NCBI GenBank assembly: GCA_013329615.1
Contig: DUKA01000232.1
Location: 1 to 13,876, forward strand
Direction of reading: 5' to 3'
Origin: Candidatus Bathyarchaeota archaeon
GTDB taxonomy: Archaea > Thermoproteota > Bathyarchaeia > TCS64
DNA length: 13,876 bases
Shown here: positions 1 to 6,957 of the stretch, piece by piece
Layout of the letters: each line of letters starts with the position of its first letter
Numbering within the stretch: position 1 is the first letter of the stretch
Notes under the pieces: generated by a model
Told to the model about the DNA's origin: nothing
Databases searched by the model: none
Seen by the model: the letters and a program-made list of their open reading frames with translations, nothing else
Made by a program: the position numbers and the translations under genes

Positions 1-222
1 CTCCGCCTGCTCCTCGTCGGTGTGGACGCCGTTCTCGGGGGGGTCGAAACCCCACTTCCTCCTCCACTCGTCCCTGTAGCGGGCGGAGTTATCCGTGATT
101 ATCTTGGCCTTTGCCTCCCCGTACCTCTGTATGAGCGCCTGCGTGTAGCCCGCCCGGGACTCGCCGCGTTGTATGGGGAAGTGGGCGTGGAAGTCTAGCA
201 CCTTGAGGCCGTGGAGGTCCAT
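1..222 (-). CDS. Amidohydrolase-fold (metal-dependent hydrolase) protein, N-terminal 74 residues only
   Basis: The reading frame starts at ATG (220-222, minus strand) and is open to the window edge, so only the first 74 residues are present. It begins MDLHGLKVLDFHAHFPIQRG. The D-F-H-A-H stretch at residues 10-14 matches the first metal-binding strand (HxH) of the amidohydrolase-related TIM-barrel superfamily (amidohydrolase 2 / decarboxylase-like group). This hydrolase/decarboxylase assignment rests on that motif alone; the substrate cannot be told. The gene diverges from the DinB-like gene at 318. A CTTTAAG element on the minus strand (254-260) lies about 35 bases before the start and could be its TATA box. 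The remaining metal ligands would lie outside the window. Confidence 0.7.
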   Translation of the reverse strand, partial: MDLHGLKVLDFHAHFPIQRGESRAGYTQALIQRYGEAKAKIITDNSARYRDEWRRKWGFDPPENGVHTDEEQAE

Positions 223-317
223 ACCGATCGAAGGAATAGGGGCGGCGCAGACGCTTAAAGGGTTAACCCGCGCTTCGAAAGCCGTAAAAACCCGCGTGCA
301 CCCGTCGATCAACGGAC

Positions 318-803
318 GTGAAGCACTTGTCGAAGATAGAGACGCTCAAGGCGTTCGCCAACACGGCGTTCGGAAGATACGAGGCGACGATGAAGGACCT
401 CAAGGAGGCGGACATCGACTGGAAGCCCGTCGAGGAGGCAAACAACATAAAGTGGATACTCACCCACCTCTCGAACCAGTGGAATGTCGGGTTCCAGAGG
501 ACGTTCAGGGGCGACAACGGCTGGAAGCCGGCTGGTTGGCCCGACGACTACGTGGGCGGCAAGATCACATACGCGAAGTTGTCCGCCGACCTCGCGAAGG
601 GGAAGGCGGGGGTGCTTGAGGGGTTGGGCAAGTTGACGGAGACCGACCTCGCCGTTGAGGTGCAGTCGCCGAGCGGACCCGTTAAGCGGTTCGATAGGCT
701 GATGAGGCAGCTGTCGGAGGTGGCGCACCACGAGGGGCAGATAGCCTACATCCGCGGCGCCATAACGAGGAAGAGGCAGAAGGATCCCAAGTTCCTCGCC
801 TAG
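318..803 (+). CDS. DinB-like (DinB/YfiT four-helix bundle) family protein
   Basis: The protein has 161 residues, starts at GTG, and is the usual size for the DinB/YfiT-like putative metalloenzyme superfamily: cytosolic four-helix bundles that carry a metal on three histidines and often use small thiols such as bacillithiol or mycothiol in bacteria. Helix-2 histidine is H50 in ILTHLSNQWN. The C-terminal signature is EVAHHEGQIAYIRG with H137-H138 and the typical HxGQ-like turn. The usual first histidine of the C-terminal pair appears to be E134, so the metal site may not be canonical. The start is taken at 318 because the family N-terminus (a helix with LKAFANTAFGRYE) follows directly. The stop codon shares a CTAG with the stop of the convergent NimA-like gene. 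Family call is fairly safe; the actual reaction is unknown. Confidence 0.72.
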   Translation: MKHLSKIETLKAFANTAFGRYEATMKDLKEADIDWKPVEEANNIKWILTHLSNQWNVGFQRTFRGDNGWKPAGWPDDYVGGKITYAKLSADLAKGKAGVLEGLGKLTETDLAVEVQSPSGPVKRFDRLMRQLSEVAHHEGQIAYIRGAITRKRQKDPKFLA

Positions 804-1303
804 AATTTTACCTCGGCCGACTTTTTTCCCGTCAGTTCTTCGACGGCGATCCAGCCGATGGTGGTCCGCCCGATCTCCGTGTCCTTTCCTATGCGTGTTA
901 GGTGAGGGTTGACCTCGCCGGTGGGGGAGGGCTTCTCCTGCCTGTGGAACATGTAGCTCATTATGCGCCTCTTCTCTGGGATGTCCTCGGCGATGTGGAC
1001 GGTGCCCCCGAACATGGCGGTGACGTAGAGGTGGTTGCACCTGCCCTCGACGTAGCCGTGATCGATTATAGCCTGCCCACAGACGCGTGGGTTCGCCCTC
1101 ATGTAGTCCATCTTCTTCCCCTCGGAGGCGCAGTGGAAGTAGAGCCTCTTCCCTTCGGGGTCGTATGCATGGCTCAGGCTGACGAGGTAGGGGACGTTGT
1201 CCTTGCACATGGCGACCGTGATGTATCGCGTTTCCATCAGGACCCTCTCCAGATTCGCGGGGTCGGTCACCGCCCTGTCCATGCGTCTCATGTGGTACTT
1301 CAT
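800..1303 (-). CDS. Pyridoxamine 5'-phosphate oxidase-like / NimA-like flavin-binding protein
   Basis: The protein has 167 residues and is a member of the FMN-binding split-barrel (PNPOx-like) superfamily, close in pattern to the NimA/NimC 5-nitroimidazole-resistance group. The N-terminus MRRMDRAVTD is followed by a helix (PANLERVLMETRYITVAM), then VPYLVSLSHAYD and the barrel strand LYFHCASEGKKMDYMRANPRVC, which is the typical order of this family (cofactor-proximal G-K-K at about residues 62-64). It probably acts as a cytosolic flavin- or F420-dependent oxidoreductase; the substrate is unknown. ATG at 1303 is chosen because ATTTTATC on the minus strand (1327-1334) is centred 28 bases upstream, right for a leaderless archaeal transcript. 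A decayed copy of this gene's 5' end is found at 6958-7020, the other side of the accessory island. Confidence 0.8.
   Translation of the reverse strand: MKYHMRRMDRAVTDPANLERVLMETRYITVAMCKDNVPYLVSLSHAYDPEGKRLYFHCASEGKKMDYMRANPRVCGQAIIDHGYVEGRCNHLYVTAMFGGTVHIAEDIPEKRRIMSYMFHRQEKPSPTGEVNPHLTRIGKDTEIGRTTIGWIAVEELTGKKSAEVKF
822..827 (+). terminator. Possible T-run terminator of the DinB-like gene
   Basis: Six T residues in a row on the plus strand, 19 bases after the DinB-like stop codon. Archaeal polymerase often terminates at such runs without a hairpin. The run lies inside the 3' end of the convergent NimA-like gene. No equivalent run is seen for the minus-strand gene. Confidence 0.35.
1251..1300 (+). 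repeat. Left copy of a 50-bp imperfect direct repeat, possible attachment site
   Basis: This stretch matches 6971-7020 in the same orientation at 43 of 50 bases (hand count). The core CGCCCTGTCCATGC (1271-1284) is identical in both. It lies in the 5' end of the intact NimA-like gene and is 136 bases from the start of the integrase remnant, the arrangement expected of an attachment site next to its integrase. The function is inferred. Confidence 0.4.
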
Positions 1304-1326
1304 GGGTGGCTTAGTGAGTGGCGTAT

Positions 1327-1334
1327 GATAAAAT
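1327..1334 (-). promoter_or_regulatory. TATA-like box of the NimA-like gene
   Basis: Minus-strand ATTTTATC, centred 28 bases before the ATG at 1303, which fits a TATA box for a leaderless transcript. No Shine-Dalgarno-like sequence is seen between it and the start. Confidence 0.45.
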
Positions 1335-1436
1335 CTTTGAGAACGTGGGTTGGAACGTTGTGAGGATCACCACGGCTCAGGTCTACAGGATCTTCGTACC
1401 CGTTCTCACAGAGGGGAGACTCGGAGAGGCCAAGCG

Positions 1437-1733
1437 ATGATCGGTAACTCAGCGATCCCCGACCTCTACGATGTCCGGCGCAGAATAGAGACGATCAAAC
1501 ACCGCGACCAGCGATACGCCATCATGTTCCTCTACCTCATCGACGGACGCGTAAGCGAAGGCGTCTCCAAAAGGTGCCCCAAGGACATCAAAACCACGCC
1601 ACGCGGCCCCACAGGGAAGGACGTCGACTACCTCACCCACAAGGGCGAGGAGGCCGCAATGATCCATGTCCTAATAAGCAAACGCGACGGAGCACCACGA
1701 GTCTGCGCCCACCCGCGTAGAAGCGCAAGGTAA
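1437..1733 (+). pseudogene. Truncated tyrosine recombinase (integrase), N-terminal part of catalytic domain only
   Basis: A 98-residue frame from ATG 1437, with a GGAGAGG ribosome-binding-like sequence about 8-14 bases upstream; the same frame is open back to a TTG at 1350. It carries YAIMFLYLIDGRVSEGVSK, matching the box I of tyrosine recombinases where the first catalytic arginine sits in G-x-R-x-S-E (here D-G-R-V-S-E), followed by a DI strand and then MIHVLISKRDGAPRVCA, which fits the beta-hairpin with the catalytic lysine (KRDGAPR). The box II region (HxxR, H/W) and the nucleophile tyrosine are absent: the frame ends about where they should begin, and minus-strand YD-repeat sequence starts 16 bases later. 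I infer a dead remnant of a mobile-element integrase. It sits immediately beside the 5' end of the NimA-like gene, which may have been the integration site. Confidence 0.6.
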
Positions 1734-1749
1734 CCGAACCGCCACCCTC

Positions 1750-1835
1750 GTGAGCCGGTTCATGTTGTCATAAGAATAGCTCATGTCACCCTTCGTGAAC
1801 ATGTCTTCCACAGCGTCGTATATGTAATAGTTAAC
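1750..1835 (-). pseudogene. Decayed YD-repeat (RHS core) fragment
   Basis: Read on the minus strand this gives YIYDAVEDMF, then TKGDMSYSYD and NMNRLT, which matches residues 877-902 of the RHS protein at 2436-6326 at 18 of 26 positions (hand alignment). At DNA level, about 55 of 81 bases match the stretch near 3626-3706. The fragment has no start of its own. It lies in the same frame directly after the TGA stop of the upstream small membrane protein gene, and it ends by running into sequence antisense to the integrase remnant. It is the scrap of a second RHS gene or of an orphan core/tip cassette of the kind common downstream of RHS genes. Confidence 0.65.
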
Positions 1836-2141
1836 TCATTTTATTTTTTTTATCGTTTTTTTAGTATTTTCCCCTTTTTTAAAATTGATGTCAATATAGT
1901 AAAACATAATAAAAGCAGAAAAGCCACCTATTATTAACCCATAAAAATTAGATAAAGAAAAAATGAAAAAATTAACTGTAATTTCAAATATATTATCTGA
2001 ATAAGGTGGTCTTAAATTCATTAGAAGAGATAATAGATAACCTGAAAATAACCATATTATGAAAAAAGTACATGATGATAACAATAAAGATATTTTTAAA
2101 CGAGTTTTCATTTTTTTCAACGTAAATGTAAACAACCCCAT
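1836..2141 (-). CDS. Small A+T-rich two-helix membrane protein, candidate RHS immunity protein
   Basis: A 101-residue protein if started at ATG 2141. This start is preferred over an upstream ATG at 2267 because AAAGGA lies 9 or so bases before it and because the longer form would overlap the preceding gene by 86 bases. Two hydrophobic segments are seen, about residues 17-41 (ISLLLSSCTFFIIWLFSGYL) and 54-83 (ending in GLIIGGFSAFIMFYYI), with a lysine-rich tail (GENTKKTIKKIK). No family is recognised. The base composition is extreme: the line 1861-1920 has 13 G/C of 60, far below the flanking chromosome. It is the second gene after the RHS gene on the same strand, the usual place for an immunity gene. 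Its immunity role is inference from position and membrane nature only. Confidence 0.5.
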   Translation of the reverse strand: MGLFTFTLKKMKTRLKISLLLSSCTFFIIWLFSGYLLSLLMNLRPPYSDNIFEITVNFFIFSLSNFYGLIIGGFSAFIMFYYIDINFKKGENTKKTIKKIK

Positions 2142-2181
2142 ATTTATTTTTTCCTTTAAAAAGAACCTCTTCGAGTCAATC

Positions 2182-2364
2182 CTAAGGATATATTGAATTA
2201 ATATAAGGTTTGATAAATCGACGATATTTATAGAGTAAATAAACTCCAAATGAAAAAGATAATACAAATATTATCCATTCATTGTATGTTACTGAATAAA
2301 ACATGATTAAAAATATTGTAAAAAAAATGATGGAAAGAACAAGTAATTTTTTATTTTCATTCAT
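2182..2364 (-). CDS. Very small A+T-rich membrane protein directly downstream of the RHS gene, candidate immunity protein
   Basis: A 60-residue protein from ATG 2364 (MNENKKLL...), with an alternative GTG start at 2385 adding seven residues. Two transmembrane segments are evident: LLVLSIIFFTIFLIMFYSV (about 7-25) and WIIFVLSFSFGVYLLY (about 30-45), followed by a basic tail (KYRRFIKPYINSIYP). The ATG is preferred because CTTATAATAG on the minus strand (2393-2402) is centred about 33 bases upstream and could be a TATA box, so the gene may have its own promoter as well as read-through from the RHS gene, which ends 71 bases upstream. The next gene starts 40 bases downstream. No family is recognised. 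A small membrane protein at this position fits an immunity protein against a membrane-acting RHS tip, but this is not shown. Confidence 0.5.
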   Translation of the reverse strand: MNENKKLLVLSIIFFTIFLIMFYSVTYNEWIIFVLSFSFGVYLLYKYRRFIKPYINSIYP

Positions 2365-2435
2365 ATATATCACAATATAAATCACATAGTAACTATTATA
2401 AGTTATTCGTGCCTCATTTCCGCAACATCATATGG

Positions 2436-5400
2436 TTAATCTTCATTCCTTTGCTGTTCAGTGATCCAATCTTTCACAAATGATTTAAGAGTTGAAGATG
2501 TGACCGTATTTTGTATTTGTCTAAGTATACTATCTATATATTGATTGCCGGGGGGGTATAACCCCGGTGTTGCGATTGAGACTGATGTACTTATAGCTGT
2601 TGAAGTGAATGCCTCTTCAACTGTTCCTTTTGGAAGAGGACTCATTGAAGAACGTGCGACTAAACCTGTCGCGGTTGCGACCGCGGCATTACCAATCTTG
2701 CTGGCGACATTGAAGGCATTCACTCCTACTTGAACTGAATTAATGATTGCTGGTGAAGCTGTTGCCATAGCTGTTGATACACAAGAACTTACAATAAGTC
2801 CTGAAGCACCTCCTAAAGCTCCAGCAACAAAACCTGTGACCATAGTTTGTTGAAGTCCCTCTCTAAATGAGAGATCATTGCGATTATCCCAATTTGCGGC
2901 AGTGTAAGAAACGGTACTAATCGCAGAAGATATAAAACCTTGAGCTGCCATCGCAAATAATAGGGCAGTGATAGTAAGAGGTTCTCTACCATCAGGGTCT
3001 GTGTACTTGTGCGGGTTGTTTCTGCAGTAAACGTACCTGTTTAGACTCTGAGGATCAGAAAGGCTCCCCGGGTGTGGATCTTCCGTGATGAATCTGCCTA
3101 TCGTTGGATCGTAGTACCTCGCCCCGAAGTAGTATAGCCCAGTTGCATCGTCCGATGGTTTGCTTGTGTACCTGAACTCCTCCGATCCACTCAACCCCGA
3201 ATCGACGCCAAATGGCTGATAGTTACTCACGAACACTCTGTCACCCGTAGAATCAGTCTTGAGGCGTGTTGAGCCGAGGTGATCCTGGTGCAGATACGTT
3301 ACAGTACCATTGGTCCTCTCAGCTAGCTGCTGCCCACCCACGTAGAACCGGAGAGTCGCCACACCACCACCGTCGGGCACCTCGTAGAGCACGTTGAGGC
3401 CAGAGTACACGTACAACATGTTCCCCGAGGCCCCATCGTAGCTGCGTACACGTCGACCATCGGCGTCGTAGCCATACCTTCTCATCGTGGTCCCGTTACG
3501 GCTTGCGGAGATCAGTTGGTCTGCGCCATCGTACACGTATGCCCACGTGGTCGCGCCAGCCTCCTTGCCAACGAGGTTACCATTCAGGTCGTAGGTGTAG
3601 TCGTCGTTTGCCCCGATCGTGGTGAGTCTGTTCATGTTGTTGTACATGTAGCTAGCAGCTCCCTTGGTAAGCATGTTCCCCACGGCGTCATATGTGTAGG
3701 TGAGACTCCCCCAAGGACCAGAGGAGCTGGTAAGCCTATCCAACAGATCGTACCCATATGTCTCCGTCGACGTGCTGTTACGGATATGAGTGATGCTGCC
3801 TGAGGCGTCGTAGGTGTATGTGCAGTTGAGCAGGGTGGAGCCGTCACTGGTGACACGTATACTAATTGGTCTGCTTCGCGAGTCGTATGTATAGTCTGTG
3901 GTGGCGTTGTTCCCGTAATTGATCTGGTCGATCTTATCGTTGAGCGTGTAAGTGAAGGTAGCATAGTAGCCGAGGGCAGAGAGCCTATTCAGGCCATCGT
4001 ATGTGCTGTTCAGTCGATAGCCATCGGGATACTTCACCTGAACGATGCTACTGACATCGTTGTAACTATACTCCACCGCATAGTTTGTATTGGTAATATT
4101 ATACTTCTCCTTAGTCAACCGATTCCGGGCGTCATAGCTCAGCGACACAGTTGTACCATTGTACGAGGTGGATTTTTTGTTGCCGACTTTATCATAGGTA
4201 TAAATTGCCTCCAAGTTAGATATACTGCTTGATGATACCACTGAACCGAAACTTGATACAGCTGGTTCAGGATCTACATATCGAGAGATAAACAAAGAGT
4301 CGAACCAAGCATTATAGGTTTCTCCACTTTGCATAAAGTCAAACGACAAGTAACTGTATTCATTTCCCAGGTTAGATGCAGGCACTCTATCGTTGAATTT
4401 TGTATTATCTAGAAAATAATCGGTATAACTTGAGGTAACTACTGCAAAACAGATTTCTATGGTATGCCAAGAATCATAGGAATATCCAGTAACAGAGTTC
4501 CAATCGCCACTTGAATATCCGTAAATCCCGGAATAATACAATCTCCACATGTAACAAGGGGCATATGGATACTGATCATTGTATGCGTAAAAACCATTTA
4601 TCGGACTATATCCGGATTGTTGATAGAAGGATAGGTGCGTTCTATAGTAACCACTTGTAGATATATCTGAAAAATCCCATTTAAATCTAGTATTTCTTCC
4701 AGATATATCTCTAGCCCATAAGGATTTTGTCCCAGAGTATGAGCGAGTATCGTCAACTTCCAGATTCTCCGCGGTGGCTTCGACTATAAAGCTACCAAAG
4801 GGCATCGTTGCTCCATCTGAGTAGGATTCAAAGTCATCAAAAGCGATGAATGTATTCTGCCCGTTGCTCGTGGTTGAGACACCCGCGTTTCCATAATAGA
4901 CAAAGATCCCTGTCGAGAATGGACTAGTTTTAATGCTATCCACTTCTACCCAGAAATCCGCGTAGCTTGAATCAACCTTCTTCGCCATCCAGTAGTCGAG
5001 AAGAGTTGTTCCATCTGACTTCGTGAACCGGATATCCCCAAAATCGGTTCGACAGTTCGAGGAACAGTATACGTTGGGCGGCGAATCTGAACCTGAACCA
5101 TAGTAAACACGGATCCTTATCGTATAATTCGTCTGTGCCCCTGCGGTTGATCCGGAGATGTTTATTGATTTCCGATAACTCCAACCTGAGAGGAAGGGGG
5201 CACCGCTATAATGCTTTGTGCTTACAAGCCTACTGAGACTGTCATATGTGTAGTCCACAAATTTACCATCACGCTCAATACGGTAGTCGGCGTTTCCCGC
5301 CTTGTCGTAAACCGAGTCTACGTAAGTGTTATCCGCATACTTCGTCTGTACGACCCGGTTAAGCTGATCATACAAGTAATTCGTCTCGTGGGCGCTGGCG

Positions 5401-6326
5401 TCATGGATCTTTAATAGATTCCCGGTTTTATCGTAGGTATAATCTGTCTGATAGAAACTGTTAGCTGAATAGTATTCTTTAACAGTTGTAAGCAGATTAT
5501 CCCAATTATAGGTTAGGATCTTTTTTCGCCCCATCTCATCGTGTGTTTCCTGAGTGTTAGCGTTGTAATTGTAGATGGTTTCACTGTATGAACCGTCAGG
5601 ATTCGTCGTTTTAACCAAATCTCCGAGAGGAGAGTAATCATACTTGTAGACGCTCCCCGTAGCCATCGTTGTTTGTTTCAGCAGACCGAGGTAGTTGTAT
5701 GTATTGCGCTCAGTAGAGTAAAGTGTTGAGCCATTATATCTCTCGTACGTCTTTGCTCTACCCAACCCATCGTAATAACAAATGACCTTCTGGTCAAGCT
5801 CATCGTAGACTGTGACTTTGTTATCCTGCACATCACTGATCGAAAGGACTTTATGGCGAACAGTGTAGGGGGAGGATGTGTGGCTTAGATATGCAATGGA
5901 TATTTTATTGTCTCGAACCACCTCGTCTGCGTTGAAGGCTTTTGTATCCGTGAAAGTTTGACCCGTGCACAGGATATTCTCGGAACCCCAAGAAACGCCA
6001 TTATAATATCTATATCGTATATCTGAACCAATTTCATAGACCGCATATACTTCACCCGATTCCGTAGCAGCTAGTTGGACGTTACGGTTTCCAGTTATGC
6101 TGAGTGATGTGCCCCAGGAACCAGTTGTTGCGTTACGTTTCCGATAGAGAACGTTCCCATCTGCCGACTGGTAGACAACGTGAAGATCATCATTTACTGC
6201 AACAGCGTCAAAATACTCTACAGATGAGCTGTCACCCGTCGCTATCTGCTCCCAGCTCCCCCACGATGAACCGTCGAATATCTTACACTTTAAGCAAAGT
6301 GTAAGTTGTAACTGCCAGCTACGCAC
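2436..6326 (-). CDS. RHS/YD-repeat protein with DUF2341 insert and variable hydrophobic C-terminal tip
   Basis: A 1296-residue protein. Domains: BNR/propeller-like strands (about 17-140, with repeated SWG motifs such as DGSSWGSWEQ); first YD-repeat block (about 170-380, e.g. NLLKIHDASAHETNYLYDQL); a DUF2341 domain from W382 (WSYRKSINISG) to FDDFE at 496-500, followed by a concanavalin-like region to about 705; second YD block (about 715-1060); RHS core box 1063-1113 (GLYYFGARYYDPTIGRFITE ... DPDG); then a 181-residue tip with a hydrophobic stretch (1117-1145), a glycine-rich one (GFVAGALGGASGLIVSS from 1165) and a charged end. RHS cores form shells around a C-terminal effector, so the tip is the expected toxin; no known toxin fold is recognised. 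No signal peptide is visible and the first 14 residues read through an inverted repeat, so the 5' end looks truncated or rearranged. Start GTG 6326 is uncertain; a TATA-like element is at 6357-6370. Two small membrane proteins follow downstream. Confidence 0.85.
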   Translation of the reverse strand: MRSWQLQLTLCLKCKIFDGSSWGSWEQIATGDSSSVEYFDAVAVNDDLHVVYQSADGNVLYRKRNATTGSWGTSLSITGNRNVQLAATESGEVYAVYEIGSDIRYRYYNGVSWGSENILCTGQTFTDTKAFNADEVVRDNKISIAYLSHTSSPYTVRHKVLSISDVQDNKVTVYDELDQKVICYYDGLGRAKTYERYNGSTLYSTERNTYNYLGLLKQTTMATGSVYKYDYSPLGDLVKTTNPDGSYSETIYNYNANTQETHDEMGRKKILTYNWDNLLTTVKEYYSANSFYQTDYTYDKTGNLLKIHDASAHETNYLYDQLNRVVQTKYADNTYVDSVYDKAGNADYRIERDGKFVDYTYDSLSRLVSTKHYSGAPFLSGWSYRKSINISGSTAGAQTNYTIRIRVYYGSGSDSPPNVYCSSNCRTDFGDIRFTKSDGTTLLDYWMAKKVDSSYADFWVEVDSIKTSPFSTGIFVYYGNAGVSTTSNGQNTFIAFDDFESYSDGATMPFGSFIVEATAENLEVDDTRSYSGTKSLWARDISGRNTRFKWDFSDISTSGYYRTHLSFYQQSGYSPINGFYAYNDQYPYAPCYMWRLYYSGIYGYSSGDWNSVTGYSYDSWHTIEICFAVVTSSYTDYFLDNTKFNDRVPASNLGNEYSYLSFDFMQSGETYNAWFDSLFISRYVDPEPAVSSFGSVVSSSSISNLEAIYTYDKVGNKKSTSYNGTTVSLSYDARNRLTKEKYNITNTNYAVEYSYNDVSSIVQVKYPDGYRLNSTYDGLNRLSALGYYATFTYTLNDKIDQINYGNNATTDYTYDSRSRPISIRVTSDGSTLLNCTYTYDASGSITHIRNSTSTETYGYDLLDRLTSSSGPWGSLTYTYDAVGNMLTKGAASYMYNNMNRLTTIGANDDYTYDLNGNLVGKEAGATTWAYVYDGADQLISASRNGTTMRRYGYDADGRRVRSYDGASGNMLYVYSGLNVLYEVPDGGGVATLRFYVGGQQLAERTNGTVTYLHQDHLGSTRLKTDSTGDRVFVSNYQPFGVDSGLSGSEEFRYTSKPSDDATGLYYFGARYYDPTIGRFITEDPHPGSLSDPQSLNRYVYCRNNPHKYTDPDGREPLTITALLFAMAAQGFISSAISTVSYTAANWDNRNDLSFREGLQQTMVTGFVAGALGGASGLIVSSCVSTAMATASPAIINSVQVGVNAFNVASKIGNAAVATATGLVARSSMSPLPKGTVEEAFTSTAISTSVSIATPGLYPPGNQYIDSILRQIQNTVTSSTLKSFVKDWITEQQRNED
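6282..6305. repeat. Perfect 10-bp inverted repeat at the 5' end of the RHS gene
   Basis: Arms CTTACACTTT and AAAGTGTAAG are separated by AAGC. The repeat covers residues 8-15 of the RHS frame, exactly where recognisable RHS protein sequence (KIFDGSSWG) begins. It may be an operator or hairpin, or the scar of the rearrangement that removed the original N-terminus. Confidence 0.6.
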
Positions 6327-6565
6327 GCAATGAGAGGCTACGTGAAAGTATCAGAACTAAATATGTAAAATGGTATTCGAGGTTTTCCTAACGGGCGTGG
6401 AGTATTGGGCGGCGATGTTGACTAGACCTCTTCGTTCTTGACTCCCCCCGGTTAGTAATATATCGAGACATCCTCAAAGGGTTAGCGTTCTACGGCTCTA
6501 GTCGGCTCATTCCCTTAATATGAGGCGCAGGAACTCAGGTTACCTACGCAATCGGTGGCTCTAAG

Positions 6566-6907
6566 GTGTCGGGTGCTGATGGGTTGTTCAAGGCGGGGAT
6601 CGTTCACCTGATCCTCACGCGCGACGCCGAGAAGGCGCTGGCGCTCCTCGCGGAGCATTACGGCGTCGACGCACCTGGCCTCACGGTGGGCATCCCAAAA
6701 GGACACGTCACAGTCGCGGGGTGCTATGTCTTGGCGAAGGAGACCATCTACGTGGCGAGCAGCGAGGGGTTAACGAGCCCGTTCCTCATACTGCACGAGT
6801 TCTACCACCATCTCCGGTCGGTCAGCGGCAGGCATCTGGGGACGGAGAGGTACGCGAACAGGTTCGCCCGCGAGTTTATCGAGGAATACAAGAAACACGC
6901 GCGTTAG
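6566..6907 (+). CDS. Small ImmA/IrrE-like HExxH metallopeptidase
   Basis: The protein has 113 residues. It shows a zinc-peptidase motif HEFYH at 77-81 in LILHEFYHHL and, 13 residues later, E94 in TERYANRFAREFI. HExxH followed by E-x-x-A-N-x-F-A is the layout of the ImmA/IrrE family, whose members are cytosolic proteases that often cleave a repressor; in mobile elements such as ICEBs1 they act as antirepressors. No XRE-type repressor gene is seen beside it here, so its target is unknown. The start is GTG 6566; a TATA-like CTTAATAT is at 6514-6521. Codon use is G+C-rich, like the chromosome and unlike the neighbouring RHS cassette. It stands between the RHS gene (divergent, 239 bases away, a gap in which I see no gene) and the NimA-like gene remnant. 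Confidence 0.6.
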   Translation: MSGADGLFKAGIVHLILTRDAEKALALLAEHYGVDAPGLTVGIPKGHVTVAGCYVLAKETIYVASSEGLTSPFLILHEFYHHLRSVSGRHLGTERYANRFAREFIEEYKKHAR

Positions 6908-6957
6908 TCGGCGCCTAGCACCCTCTTGCGGGTTGTTGGTAGCTTTTTCAGTTGTCT

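Noticed and set aside
309..1208. A 299-residue minus-strand frame across the DinB-like and NimA-like genes
   Set aside because: It is rich in Arg, His and Pro with no family pattern and overlaps two recognisable genes in other frames; it is a G+C-driven shadow.
1836..2267. A longer, 143-residue form of the second small membrane protein
   Set aside because: The extra N-terminus overlaps the preceding gene by 86 bases and has no ribosome-binding sequence, whereas ATG 2141 has AAAGGA before it.
3516..3964. Short frames on both strands inside the RHS core
   Set aside because: They arise from the repeated YD-coding sequence and carry no independent pattern.
6318..6357. Plus-strand reading ending RGYVKVSELNM then stop, recalling an integrase C-terminus with its tyrosine, on the far side of the RHS cassette
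   Set aside because: Only about a dozen residues, with no HxxR box before it and no anchor to the fragment at 1437-1733; the match is too short to claim a split integrase.
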